From the NCBI RefSeq assembly GCF_021010565.1, contig NZ_JAJNAY010000001.1:2026001-2090000 (forward strand): a stretch of 64,000 nt of DNA, read 5' to 3'. Positions 55,209-64,000 of the stretch are shown piece after piece. Below the pieces are notes generated by a model. That model was not told where the DNA came from. It saw only the letters and a list, made by a program, of their open reading frames with translations, and did not search any database. Made by a program: the position numbers and the translations under genes. The DNA is from Chryseobacterium turcicum (GTDB lineage: Bacteria > Bacteroidota > Bacteroidia > Flavobacteriales > Weeksellaceae). Numbering within the stretch: the first letter of the stretch is position 1; each line of letters begins with the position of its first letter.

Positions 55209-58200
55209 ATGAAAAACTGGACTTTTAGGCAATGGAATACCCTTCTCGGATGGGTGACTTTCGTTATTGCATTTTTCACGTACTTATCAACTATGGAACC
55301 CAATTTTAGTTTTTGGGATTGTGGTGAGTACATTTCTTCAGCAGTAAAATTAGAAGTAACGCATGCTCCCGGAGCAGCTTTATTTCAGATTGTGGGAGCA
55401 GTAGCTGCCATTTTTGCTTTTGGTAAGGGTGAAAATTACTCTCTCGTTATTAACGGAATGTCGGCATTATTCAGCGCATTTACAATTTTGTTTTTGTTCT
55501 GGACGATTACTCATTTTGTAAGAAGACTTCTCAACAAAGATTTTGAAGAAATCACAAAACATCAGGAGATTTCTATTCTTTTTGCTGGACTTGTTGGAGC
55601 TTTGTGTTTTACATTTTCTGATACGTTTTGGTTTTCAGCAGTGGAAGGTGAAGTATACTCGATGACCTCGATGTTTATTGCGCTTTTAGTTTGGTTGATT
55701 ACAAAATGGGAAAACGAATACCTTGAGAAAGACAACGAAAGATGGATTATTCTAATCTTTTTTATCTTAGGTCTTTCGGTAGGAGTTCACATGATGGGAA
55801 TGCTTGCTATTCCTGCTGTATGTTTAGTTTACTACGCAAGAAACTACACATTTACGTGGAAAAATTTTATTATTGCAAACCTTATTACTCTAGGGATTTT
55901 AATTCTTGTATTTAAAATTATCTTCCCGGTAATCATGTCTTTATTTGGAAAACTTGAAATCTTCTTTGTGAATGGTTTAGGATTACCTTTCCATTCTGGA
56001 ACGATTGCTGGCTTTATCATTATGGTAGCGCTTTGCTATTTCCTTATAAAATATGCAAGACAATCGAAGAAAAATATTTTTCAGACGGTAGCTTTATCTG
56101 TGGTTTATATGATGATTGGTTTCTCTTGTTGGATGGTAATTCCGATCAGAGCAAACGCTAATCCGCCAATGAACCTTAACGATCCAGATACTGCAATTGG
56201 TATGCTTGATTATTATAACAGAGAGCAATACGGAGATTGGCCAACAATTTACGGTCAAAACTATACTGCGTTTTTGGATGCAAACGGAATTCAGAAAAAC
56301 GAAGACGGTAGTTTTAAAACTAAAAAAACCGGAGAAGTTTACGAAAAAGACGAAAAAACAGGAACTTACAGAAAAACAAGTGAGCGTTTTAATTATATTT
56401 TTGATAAGTCTCATGTGAGCTTAATGCCAAGAATGTTTAACGATGATAAAGATGTAATGTCAAATTACATTTCTATGTATGGCGCACCAGATTTTCAATT
56501 TAACTATGCGAATGAGGATGTGGCAGATAGCCCGGAAGCAAAACAAATTTTTGATGAGCTGAGAGCGAAATATGAAGATGGATCGATTACCGCTGCAGAT
56601 TATCTAAAAGTAAGACCTTATAACTTAATCACTGTTCAGAAGCCATCTTTAGCTCAGAATATGGATTATTTTATTTCATTTCAAAACGGATATTATTTCT
56701 TAAGATATTTGATGTGGAACTATGTTGGAAGACAGAATGACCTTGAAGGAAACAGCGAAAATACAAAAGGAAACTGGATCTCGGGGATTGCACCAATCGA
56801 TAATGCACTTTGGGGAAATCAGGATGCGATGCCTGCAAAATTCAAAAATGAAAGTACAGTAGCATTTTTCTTTTTACCATTATTATTAGGTATTTTAGGA
56901 TGTTATTTCCAGTTTAGCAGAGACTTCGGAAGATTTTACGCGATATTATCTTTATTTATTTTAACAAGTGTCGGAATTATTTTCTACACCGGAGTAAAAC
57001 CTTTTGAGCCGAGAGAAAGAGATTATGCAATGGTAGGTTCGTTCTATGCATTCGCCATATGGATTGGTTTGGGAGCCGGAGGAATTCTTTGGTACTTGCA
57101 GTCTAAAGTAAAATCTAATGCAGCCAATATTGGTTTTGGAGTGATTTTGTTGGGAGTTCCATTTATGATGGGTTTCCAAAATTATAATGTTCACGACAGA
57201 AGCAATAGATATACAGCATACGATTATTCTTATTCAGTATTAAAATCATTACCAAAAGAAGATATCTTATTTGTTTACGGTGATAACGATACCTATCCGG
57301 TTTGGGCAATGCAGGAAACGGAGAGATTCCGTGACGATGTGAAAGTGGTTAACTTTACATTGCTTTCAACGCCTTGGAATATCGATCAGGTAAAAAGAAA
57401 AACATATAATTCAAATCCTATTCCTAGTGAGCTTACTCACGAAGACTATAGAGATGGTGTGAATGATCAGATTTATCTGATGAAGAAAAGTGATTGGAAA
57501 AATATCATCGCTAATCTACAAGAAGCAGGAGCTCCAGAAAGTGCAATAGCACCATTCCAGAAATATTTGGTTCAGGATTCTATGACTTTAAAAGAGGCAA
57601 TGAGCTTTATTAAAATGAAATCTCCTGAAAAAGATGAAGTTTTAAAAATGATTTTTGGTGAAGAGCGTTACGAAAAGTACAATTTCCTTCCGGTAAATAA
57701 ATTTGTAATTCCTGTAAACAAAGCAAATGCAGTGAAAGCAGGAATCATTAATGCTTCAGACCTTCCTAATACAGTAGATCAGATTGTTGTTGATTACAAA
57801 TCAGGAACTTTATACAAAAATAACCTGATGATGTTTGATATTTTGGCAAACTTCGATTGGAAAAGACCTATCAACTTCTCTTCAGGAGGGGTTTATGAAA
57901 GCGAAAATATTTTCTTCTTAGACGAATATCTGCAGTTTGATGGTTTCAGCTACAGATTGGTTCCTATTCACACGCCAAGAAGCAGTGATGGAGAAATGGG
58001 AAGAGTAGATGCAAACTCATTATATAATATTGTCAAAAACTACAGATGGGGTAATTTCAAAGACTTGAAAGTTCATTTTGATGAAACGGCAACTTCAAAC
58101 ATTATGAGCTACAGAAGTTCAGCAAGCAGAGCAGCAGCAGCTTTAGCTCTATCAGGACAAAAAGCAAAAGCTTTAGAAATATTAGACCTTGCATCAAAAG

Positions 58201-58694
58201 AAATTCCTGCAGAAAAATATAATGATCCTCGTTCTTTAAGTTCAATGGTTTACGGATACATCGTTGCAGGACAAGAAGAAAAAGGATTGAAACTGGCTGA
58301 AATTCTTAAAAAAGGAATTTTTGAAGAGTATGATTATTATTTATCTTTAAGTCCGGCTGAGCAAAGATTTGCAGGAAGACCAATGAGATCAAAACCAATG
58401 GAATATTCGTTAGTAGTAACTTCAGTAACTGATGCTTACAAAAAAACAGGGCAGACTGAGAAAGCGTATAATTATCTTGTGAAATCTATTGAGCCTGTTG
58501 ATAAGAAATTTAATGTATTTATTAAAGATCTTCAGCAAATGGGTAAAGAGAAAGCAATGAAAGAATCTGAAAAAGTACAGAAAATCACCCCGTTTTATCA
58601 ATATTTATTTGATATAATGGAACCATTTGATTCTACTTACGCTAAAGAAAAAGAAGATCAGATTACCACAGCGATTATTAAAGCAACACAATAA
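55209..58694 (+). CDS. DUF2723 (GT117-type) membrane protein, probable protein O-glycosyltransferase
   Basis: A very large inner-membrane protein of 1161 residues. The N-terminal ~280 residues carry the DUF2723 domain: LSTMEPNFSFWDCGEYISSAVKLEVTHAPGAALFQIVG, where the acidic residues of WDCGE fit the loop 1 catalytic position of GT-C enzymes. About 11-13 transmembrane helices fall in two blocks (10-330 and 540-670). The C-terminal ~450 residues are soluble and periplasmic with a helical, TPR-like end (SSASRAAAALALSGQKAKALEILDLA). The family is usually described as membrane glycosyltransferases. A second GT-C-like gene follows. A partial -7 box TATTTTCG lies near 55182. Confidence 0.85.
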   Translation: MKNWTFRQWNTLLGWVTFVIAFFTYLSTMEPNFSFWDCGEYISSAVKLEVTHAPGAALFQIVGAVAAIFAFGKGENYSLVINGMSALFSAFTILFLFWTITHFVRRLLNKDFEEITKHQEISILFAGLVGALCFTFSDTFWFSAVEGEVYSMTSMFIALLVWLITKWENEYLEKDNERWIILIFFILGLSVGVHMMGMLAIPAVCLVYYARNYTFTWKNFIIANLITLGILILVFKIIFPVIMSLFGKLEIFFVNGLGLPFHSGTIAGFIIMVALCYFLIKYARQSKKNIFQTVALSVVYMMIGFSCWMVIPIRANANPPMNLNDPDTAIGMLDYYNREQYGDWPTIYGQNYTAFLDANGIQKNEDGSFKTKKTGEVYEKDEKTGTYRKTSERFNYIFDKSHVSLMPRMFNDDKDVMSNYISMYGAPDFQFNYANEDVADSPEAKQIFDELRAKYEDGSITAADYLKVRPYNLITVQKPSLAQNMDYFISFQNGYYFLRYLMWNYVGRQNDLEGNSENTKGNWISGIAPIDNALWGNQDAMPAKFKNESTVAFFFLPLLLGILGCYFQFSRDFGRFYAILSLFILTSVGIIFYTGVKPFEPRERDYAMVGSFYAFAIWIGLGAGGILWYLQSKVKSNAANIGFGVILLGVPFMMGFQNYNVHDRSNRYTAYDYSYSVLKSLPKEDILFVYGDNDTYPVWAMQETERFRDDVKVVNFTLLSTPWNIDQVKRKTYNSNPIPSELTHEDYRDGVNDQIYLMKKSDWKNIIANLQEAGAPESAIAPFQKYLVQDSMTLKEAMSFIKMKSPEKDEVLKMIFGEERYEKYNFLPVNKFVIPVNKANAVKAGIINASDLPNTVDQIVVDYKSGTLYKNNLMMFDILANFDWKRPINFSSGGVYESENIFFLDEYLQFDGFSYRLVPIHTPRSSDGEMGRVDANSLYNIVKNYRWGNFKDLKVHFDETATSNIMSYRSSASRAAAALALSGQKAKALEILDLASKEIPAEKYNDPRSLSSMVYGYIVAGQEEKGLKLAEILKKGIFEEYDYYLSLSPAEQRFAGRPMRSKPMEYSLVVTSVTDAYKKTGQTEKAYNYLVKSIEPVDKKFNVFIKDLQQMGKEKAMKESEKVQKITPFYQYLFDIMEPFDSTYAKEKEDQITTAIIKATQ

Positions 58695-58705
58695 AATCAA
58701 TACTT

Positions 58706-58733
58706 AAAACGGAACTTCGGTTCCGTTTTTTTT
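58706..58733 (+). terminator. Terminator with a UUCG tetraloop
   Basis: AAAACGGAAC-TTCG-GTTCCGTTTT perfect stem with a run of T. Confidence 0.92.
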
Positions 58734-58759
58734 ATGTTGATATTCCTGAAATTTAGAAT

Positions 58760-58767
58760 TACCTTTG
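58760..58767 (+). promoter_or_regulatory. -7 box TACCTTTG
   Basis: Exact TAnnTTTG, 18 nt before the ATG at 58786. Confidence 0.6.
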
Positions 58768-58785
58768 TGTAACTAAAAAAACGCA

Positions 58786-60273
58786 ATGGCTGAATCTCAA
58801 AATAAGAATCTCCCAATCTACGCTGTATTTTTTGCAATCATTGCAAAACTTTATTTTTTACTCACGCACCACATTCAGGAGGATGCATTTATCACTTGGC
58901 GGGTTGCCCAAAATCTGATGGATTACGGAGTAATCGGTTTCAACGGAGCTACGAAAATATCGGCTTCTACAACGCATTTATATGTTTTTGTATCGTATAT
59001 TTTCAATATTATTTTCGGAAAAGAAAATTTTATAGAGCCTTTGCTTGTTTTCAATACTACACTTTTTACGATTGGAAGTTTATTTCTGTCGCATCTTTTA
59101 TTTAAAAATAATTGGCATAAAGCAATTTTCATCTTATTATTTGGAATTTTACCGCCATCAATAAAGATTTCTATTCTCGGAATGGAATATGGAATTTTGT
59201 TTTTCCTTGAAATGGCATTGCTGTATTATGGTTTTAAAAAAGAAAAAAAATGGGCTTTTATTGTGCTTCCTATTTTAATACTGTTCACAAGAATTGATAC
59301 GGTAATCTTCTTAGGAATTGTATTTTTAGTGGATGTTTTCTGGAATAAAAAAATCAGATGGAGCTATATTTTAGGTGGAATTTTAGGCGTTGCAGTCTGC
59401 GTTTCTTTCAACTGGTTTTATTTTGGTGAATGGGTAAACAATACGATTGTTGCGAAAAAACTGGCGTACGATCAAGCATTTACTTTACAACAGAATATAG
59501 AATATTTTAGGTTAAACTATGGCAATTTCTGGGGAATGTTAAAGCTGCCCGGAGATTTTAATCCGATTACCATTGTGATTGCTCTTTTTGAACTTGTATG
59601 TTTTATTTATTTAATAAGACAGCGTGAAAAAAGAAACTATTTTCTTTGGATTATTTTTTTGTTTGCATGGTCTAAACAGATTATTTTCCTTTCTCAAAAA
59701 AGTCTTTTTGATTGGTATTATTGGGTGCCACAGATTCTACTTTTCGTTCCGGTTTTGATTTTTGTTTTAGAGCAGAAAGTGAAAAGAAAACTTTGGCTGA
59801 CTTTATTAATTCTTATTTACATCTTACCAATGCTGGCTTTCCAAACCATACATTCTATTGCCACAGGAAACGGTGAATGGAATTACAGACGCTCAATTGG
59901 TTTATTTTTAAACACGTATGAAAAAGATAAAAAACAATGGATTTTACTCGAACCGGCTGGTTATATTCCTTATTTTTCAGGCTTAAAAACGATTGACGAA
60001 GTAGGATTGGTGGATAAGCAAATTCAGGAAGAGATTAAAAAAGATAAATCCAATTATTGGATAAATACGGTAAAAAACAGAAAACCCAAGTATCTGCTTT
60101 CTTACAAAAGTCTGTTTGAAGATAAAGATTCTACGTATTATAAAACGCATTATCGTCTCCTGAATGAGTTCAGAATAAACAATCATCTGAAAAGTGAGTA
60201 TCCGATTTTAGAAAAAATTTATAAACTGAAACCTTCAGGCACTGACTATAATTTGTACGAAAAAGTAAAGTAA
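58786..60273 (+). CDS. GT-C type membrane glycosyltransferase-like protein
   Basis: A 495-residue integral membrane protein with about 10-12 helices in residues 10-360 and a polar periplasmic C-terminal domain of ~120 residues. The first periplasmic loop HIQEDAFITWRVAQNLMDYGVIGFNGATKISASTTHLYVF carries an acidic pair (Glu-Asp) at the position expected for GT-C catalysis, in the style of polyprenyl-phosphate-sugar users. The sugar donor and acceptor are unknown. It follows the DUF2723 gene but has its own promoter. Neighbouring kdsA supports an envelope-glycan theme, by inference. Confidence 0.68.
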   Translation: MAESQNKNLPIYAVFFAIIAKLYFLLTHHIQEDAFITWRVAQNLMDYGVIGFNGATKISASTTHLYVFVSYIFNIIFGKENFIEPLLVFNTTLFTIGSLFLSHLLFKNNWHKAIFILLFGILPPSIKISILGMEYGILFFLEMALLYYGFKKEKKWAFIVLPILILFTRIDTVIFLGIVFLVDVFWNKKIRWSYILGGILGVAVCVSFNWFYFGEWVNNTIVAKKLAYDQAFTLQQNIEYFRLNYGNFWGMLKLPGDFNPITIVIALFELVCFIYLIRQREKRNYFLWIIFLFAWSKQIIFLSQKSLFDWYYWVPQILLFVPVLIFVLEQKVKRKLWLTLLILIYILPMLAFQTIHSIATGNGEWNYRRSIGLFLNTYEKDKKQWILLEPAGYIPYFSGLKTIDEVGLVDKQIQEEIKKDKSNYWINTVKNRKPKYLLSYKSLFEDKDSTYYKTHYRLLNEFRINNHLKSEYPILEKIYKLKPSGTDYNLYEKVK

Positions 60274-60312
60274 GAATTTGTATTAAAGTAAAAAGTAAAA
60301 AGTAATTTTGAG

Positions 60313-60344
60313 CTCTAAAACTCTAAAACTCTAAAACTCTAAAA
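60313..60344. repeat. 8-bp microsatellite (CTCTAAAA)4 abutting a start codon
   Basis: Four perfect copies of CTCTAAAA end 3 nt before the ATG at 60348. A run of AAAGTAAA-type repeats (60284-60304) precedes it. Confidence 0.85.
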
Positions 60345-60347
60345 CCT

Positions 60348-60872
60348 ATGCAGTACTGTGCTTTTCTCCGTGGCGTCAACGTAAAAGGAACGAATATGAA
60401 AATGGCAGAAGTTTGCCAGGTTTTTAAGGAAGCCGGAATGGAAAATGTGAGTTCTATTTTAGCTTCAGGAAATATTATTTTCAGCTCCGATAAAGATGCC
60501 GTTGAGCTTAAAACTATTTTAGAAAAAGCAATGTCAGAATATTTTAATTATGAAGCTTTTCTATTTATAAAGACAGTAGCAGAAACAGAGTTGTTTTGGA
60601 CTAAAAATCCGTTTGAAAAGAATGAGAATTTTCATACTTACGCATTTGTAGGAAATGAAAATGTAGAAAATGTTTTAATGAATGAGTTTGAAATAGCTTT
60701 AAAATCTGAAAATGAGCAAGCTAAGATTGTTAATAATATCTTTTATTGGCAGGTTTCAAAAGGAAATACCTTAGATTCTAGCTTTGGAAAAGTTTTAGGT
60801 AAAAAAAGTTTGAAAAATCAGTTTACCAGCAGAAATATTAATACTTTTGAAAAGATTCTTAAGAAATTTTAA
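60348..60872 (+). CDS. DUF1697 domain-containing protein
   Basis: A 174-residue cytosolic protein. The N-terminal MQYCAFLRGVNVKGTNMKMAEVCQVFKEAGMENVSSILASGNIIFSS is the clear DUF1697 signature. The middle contains FLFIKTVAETELFWTKNPF, and the end GKVLGKKSLKNQFTSRNINTFEKI fits the family's C terminus. No catalytic activity is established for the family. The gene has no recognisable TAnnTTTG box and starts 3 nt after a microsatellite. No separate Shine-Dalgarno sequence is evident, as is common here. Confidence 0.88.
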   Translation: MQYCAFLRGVNVKGTNMKMAEVCQVFKEAGMENVSSILASGNIIFSSDKDAVELKTILEKAMSEYFNYEAFLFIKTVAETELFWTKNPFEKNENFHTYAFVGNENVENVLMNEFEIALKSENEQAKIVNNIFYWQVSKGNTLDSSFGKVLGKKSLKNQFTSRNINTFEKILKKF

Positions 60873-61035
60873 TACTTTCAGTTATTATTCCGAGAAACGA
60901 ACAAATATTTAATTTTTTTCTCTTTTAAAATAATTTTTAATTCTAAAAACCGTTTACAGGTTAAGTTTATAAATAATTTCCAATTATAAAACTTTCTCAG
61001 TATTTTTACTGAACTTTTTAATTTAAATAAAAATA

Positions 61036-61845
61036 ATGATTCAACATTTAGATAACATACAGCACAAAGATTCAAAAAACTTCTTCTTAATTGCAGGACC
61101 ATGCATTATCGAGGGCGAAGACATGGCATTAAGAATTGCCGAAAAAGTAATTGAGCTGACTAATAAATACAATATTCCTTATATTTTTAAAGGAAGTTTT
61201 AAAAAAGCAAACCGAAGCAGAGTAGATTCTTTCACAACAATTGGTGAAGAAAAATCTTTGGAAATTCTTAAAAAAGTAGGAGAGACCTTCAATATTCCTA
61301 CCACAACAGATATTCACGAAAACGAACACGCTGCTTTGGCGGCGCAATATGTTGATGTTCTTCAGATTCCTGCATTTTTGGTGCGTCAAACCGATCTTTT
61401 AGTGGCTGCCGCTGAAACAGGAAAATGTGTAACATTGAAAAAAGGACAATTCCTTTCTCCTGAATCCATGAAATTTGCGGTTCAGAAAATTACGGATTCT
61501 AATAACCCAAAAGTAGCAATTATTGAAAGAGGAAATTCTTTCGGATATACCGATTTAATCGTTGATTACAGAGGAATTCCTACCATGAGAGAATATGCTC
61601 CGGTAATTCTGGATGTTACGCATTCTTTGCAGCAGCCTAATCAAAGCTCAGGAGTTACAGGAGGAAGACCAGATCTTATAGAAACTGTTGCTAAAGCTGG
61701 AATTGTGGTGGGTGCAGACGGGCTCTTTATAGAAACTCATCCTACTCCAGAAACCGCACTTTCTGATGGGGCAAACATGCTAAGATTAGATTTATTGGAA
61801 GATTTATTACAAAAACTCACAAGAGTTAGAGAATCTATACTATAA
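61036..61845 (+). CDS. kdsA: 3-deoxy-8-phosphooctulonate synthase
   Basis: Condenses phosphoenolpyruvate and arabinose 5-phosphate to Kdo-8-phosphate, for the inner core of lipopolysaccharide. The 269-residue TIM-barrel enzyme has FLIAGPCIIEGEDMALRIAEK (about 17-37), IFKGSFKKANRSR (about 54-66) with the PEP-binding Lys and Arg, TTTDIHENEHAALAAQYVDVLQIPAFLVRQTDLLVAAA, DVTHSLQQPNQSSGVTGGRPDLIE, and the late GLFIETHPTPETALSDGANML. Residues after GPC read I-I, and whether it is the metal-dependent or independent type is not decided here. The TonB-dependent receptor starts 42 bp downstream. Confidence 0.96.
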   Translation: MIQHLDNIQHKDSKNFFLIAGPCIIEGEDMALRIAEKVIELTNKYNIPYIFKGSFKKANRSRVDSFTTIGEEKSLEILKKVGETFNIPTTTDIHENEHAALAAQYVDVLQIPAFLVRQTDLLVAAAETGKCVTLKKGQFLSPESMKFAVQKITDSNNPKVAIIERGNSFGYTDLIVDYRGIPTMREYAPVILDVTHSLQQPNQSSGVTGGRPDLIETVAKAGIVVGADGLFIETHPTPETALSDGANMLRLDLLEDLLQKLTRVRESIL

Positions 61846-61887
61846 TTGTTAAAAAATACTTAATTTTAGAATTCTAAAAAATTCCTT

Positions 61888-64000
61888 TTGAAAAAACTAG
61901 TTTTACCACTAAGCCTTATGGTTCCGGTTTTGATATTTTCGCAAACAAGAAAAAGAGATACCACAACGACAAGGGTTACCAATATTGAGGAAGTTGTTTT
62001 CCAGAAAAAAGTTACCGGGAAAACCACTGATATTACAGCAGTAAGAATTTCAGCAAAAGATGCCAAAAATGTCGCAAGTATCTCTGGCGGTGTAGAAGGA
62101 ATGCTAAAAACACTTCCGTCTGTAAATTCAAATACCGAGCTTTCTTCACAATACATGGTGCGTGGTGGAAACTATGACGAAAACCTTATCTATATTAATG
62201 ATATTGAAATTTACAGACCTTTCCTGATTAGAAATTCTCAGCAGGAAGGTTTAAGTATCATCAATCCGGATATGGTTTCGGCAGTCAATTTTTCGGCAGG
62301 AGGTTTTGAACCAAGATATGGCGATAAAATGTCTTCTGCTTTAAATATTTATTATCGTGAGCCTAAGAAGTTTGAACTTTCAGGGGAAGCGAGTTTAATT
62401 GGCGGAAGATTAACCACAGGTTTTGCATCAGGAAAAGAAGATGAAAACGGAAATAAAAAATTTACCGCTTTATTTTCTGGAAGATACAGAAATACTAATC
62501 TGGTTCTGAATACTTTAAATGAAGATACTGATTTTAATCCTACCTATTACGATTTCCAATCTTATCTGAATTACCATGTCAACAGTAAGCTTTCACTATC
62601 ATTTATAGGATATTATTCTAAAAATGATTACGAAATGATTCCTAAAGAACGTAGCGTAGATTTTGGAACGATAAATCAACCCATTAACTTGTCAGTTTTT
62701 TATAATGGTAAAGAAAATGACCAATATAAAAACATGATGGGAACGTTTTCTGTAAACTATAAACCGTCGGATAAATGGAGGTTTACGCTCGATAGTTTCT
62801 CTTATCAAAACCGTGAAAGAGAATATTATTCTATTGCTTCAAGCTATATTCTGCAGACTTTTGATCCTATTACAGGAACTCCTATCACATCTTACGATGT
62901 TGGTGGGCAAATAGAGCATGCGAGAAATGATCTTTTTGTAAGAACGTATGGAACACAATTCAGAACTCGTTTTTCACCCAATGTGAATACCGATATTGAA
63001 GTAGGATTTAAATATGAAAAAGAAAATCTTCGAGATTTAACGAATGAATGGAAATTGGTGGACTCTTCAGGATACAGCATTCCGCATCCGGTTGATGATC
63101 CTAGATTTCCAGATGCTTCAGATTTAGATTTATTTTACAGTATTTCGGGTGCTAATCATATTGAACCAACAAGATTATCGGCTTACGGACAGTATTCTCA
63201 GAAGTTTTTCTGGGGTGCAAGTAAAATTTTGGTGAATGCCGGGGCAAGAGTGGCACACTGGAGTTTTAATAAAGAAACTATATTTTCACCAAGAGCTCAG
63301 TTTGCAATAAAACCTGATTGGGATACCGATATGTGGTTCAGACTTTCTGGAGGTGTTTATTATCAGGCTCCTTTTTATAAAGAAATTAAAGATCTGAATG
63401 GTAATTTTAATCCAAATATAAAATCTCAGCGATCTATTCAGGCAATTTTAGCCAATGAAACTGAGTTTGAGTTTGAAGACAGACCATTCAAATTAACGAC
63501 AGAATTATATTATAAAAAAATGGATAATGTAATTCCGTATTATATGGATAATGTGAGAATTCGTTATTCAGGGCAAAATAATGCTTCAGGCTACGCGTAC
63601 GGAATTGATACCAGATTATTTGGTGAATTTGTTCCTGGGGTAGATTCTTGGCTTTCTGCAAGTTATGCACGAGTTTTTGAAAATATTGATGGAAGAGGAA
63701 ATATTCCAAGACCTACAGATCAGAGATTTAGATTTGCAATGTTTTATCAGGATTATATGCCGAAATTCCCTCAAATGCGTGTAAATCTTACCTTAACTTA
63801 TGCGATGGGATTACCAAACGGAGCACCGGTTTTCACAGATCCTTACCAATATCAGAAAACTTTACCTTCTTACAAAAGGGTAGATTTGGGGCTTTCTTAT
63901 GCATTTGTTGATGCTGAAGCAAAAAAACAGACCTATGGTTTCTTGAGTAATTTTGATGAATTAACTTTAGGTGTTCAGGTTTTCAATGCCTTTAATATCA
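61888..64000 (+). CDS. TonB-dependent outer membrane receptor (partial, runs off the window)
   Basis: Open from the TTG at 61888 to the window end, 704 codons, without a stop. MKKLVLPLSLMVPVLIFSQ is a signal peptide, so the TTG start is supported (no in-frame ATG precedes it in suitable position). The plug domain lies at about 25-150: ITAVRISAKDAKNVASISGGVEGMLKTLPSV, SSQYMVRGGNYDENLIYINDIEIYRPF, MVSAVNFSAGGFEPRYGDKMSSALNI. The barrel follows with many amphipathic strands. No N-terminal carboxypeptidase-like domain precedes the plug. The ligand is unknown. The 42-bp spacer without terminator suggests a shared transcript with kdsA. Confidence 0.88.
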   Translation, partial: MKKLVLPLSLMVPVLIFSQTRKRDTTTTRVTNIEEVVFQKKVTGKTTDITAVRISAKDAKNVASISGGVEGMLKTLPSVNSNTELSSQYMVRGGNYDENLIYINDIEIYRPFLIRNSQQEGLSIINPDMVSAVNFSAGGFEPRYGDKMSSALNIYYREPKKFELSGEASLIGGRLTTGFASGKEDENGNKKFTALFSGRYRNTNLVLNTLNEDTDFNPTYYDFQSYLNYHVNSKLSLSFIGYYSKNDYEMIPKERSVDFGTINQPINLSVFYNGKENDQYKNMMGTFSVNYKPSDKWRFTLDSFSYQNREREYYSIASSYILQTFDPITGTPITSYDVGGQIEHARNDLFVRTYGTQFRTRFSPNVNTDIEVGFKYEKENLRDLTNEWKLVDSSGYSIPHPVDDPRFPDASDLDLFYSISGANHIEPTRLSAYGQYSQKFFWGASKILVNAGARVAHWSFNKETIFSPRAQFAIKPDWDTDMWFRLSGGVYYQAPFYKEIKDLNGNFNPNIKSQRSIQAILANETEFEFEDRPFKLTTELYYKKMDNVIPYYMDNVRIRYSGQNNASGYAYGIDTRLFGEFVPGVDSWLSASYARVFENIDGRGNIPRPTDQRFRFAMFYQDYMPKFPQMRVNLTLTYAMGLPNGAPVFTDPYQYQKTLPSYKRVDLGLSYAFVDAEAKKQTYGFLSNFDELTLGVQVFNAFNI

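Noticed and set aside
55209..58694. Frameshift or fusion in the 1161-residue DUF2723 protein
   Set aside because: The length and the membrane-plus-soluble layout are normal for this family in Bacteroidota.

Overview
The window looks like a chromosomal segment of a member of the Bacteroidota, most probably class Flavobacteriia, family Weeksellaceae (Chryseobacterium-like). The evidence is: low-GC DNA with AT-rich spacers; many promoters with an exact TAnnTTTG -7 box; type IX secretion (T9SS) C-terminal sorting domains; an atpD-atpC pair separated from the other ATP synthase genes; a gp25/TssF pair of the Bacteroidota type VI secretion (T6SS) type; a TonB-dependent receptor; and a gene pair matching sulfonolipid (capnine) synthesis. 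The genus is an inference. I saw no rRNA, tRNA, CRISPR array, transposase or prophage.

Layout. 1-5.2 kb: an M20 dipeptidase followed by three T9SS cargo genes that share an almost identical 3' module. 5.2-19.3 kb: mostly core metabolism on the + strand (SDR oxidoreductase, etfB-etfA, bifunctional-nuclease family protein, NupG-like transporter, ECF sigma factor with a probable anti-sigma protein, outer membrane protein, thiolase, UMF1-type transporter, mevalonate kinase with a UbiA prenyltransferase, proline dehydrogenase). 19.5-26.1 kb: a decayed T9SS gene, about 4.5 kb of satellite-like tandem repeats of about 210 bp, and a minus-strand XRE regulator. Both edges of the repeat block carry the same duplicated flank. 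26.1-30.0 kb: a non-coding gap, an M14 peptidase, a DUF4920 protein and an amino acid permease. 30.0-31.9 kb: a second, unrelated tandem array whose units carry a conserved hairpin, ending just before a three-gene T6SS fragment (gp25/TssE-like, TssF, lipoprotein). 35.6-50.1 kb: uvrA, gyrA, ribF, atpD-atpC and small accessory genes. 50.2-55.0 kb, minus strand: a radical SAM protein, a cysteate acyltransferase-like enzyme and a cysteate synthase-like enzyme. 55.2-64 kb: two GT-C type membrane glycosyltransferases, a DUF1697 protein, kdsA and a TonB-dependent receptor cut by the window end.

Functional themes. Several genes serve the cell envelope: sulfonolipid synthesis, Kdo for lipopolysaccharide, protein or glycan glycosylation, T9SS cargo, TonB uptake and a T6SS baseplate fragment. 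Electron transfer flavoprotein, thiolase and proline dehydrogenase form a catabolic theme. The T9SS genes show duplication with a shared 3' end (sorting domain plus terminator) behind unrelated N-terminal regions.

The least explained parts are the two arrays. The first has nested periodicity (about 210 bp units, local pairing of unit types, and a 649-bp three-unit block repeated almost exactly) and sits between duplicated ends of two converging genes. The second carries a repeated long-arm inverted repeat with a small inner hairpin, directly upstream of T6SS genes. Neither looks protein-coding. All calls come from reading the sequence; no database search was run.
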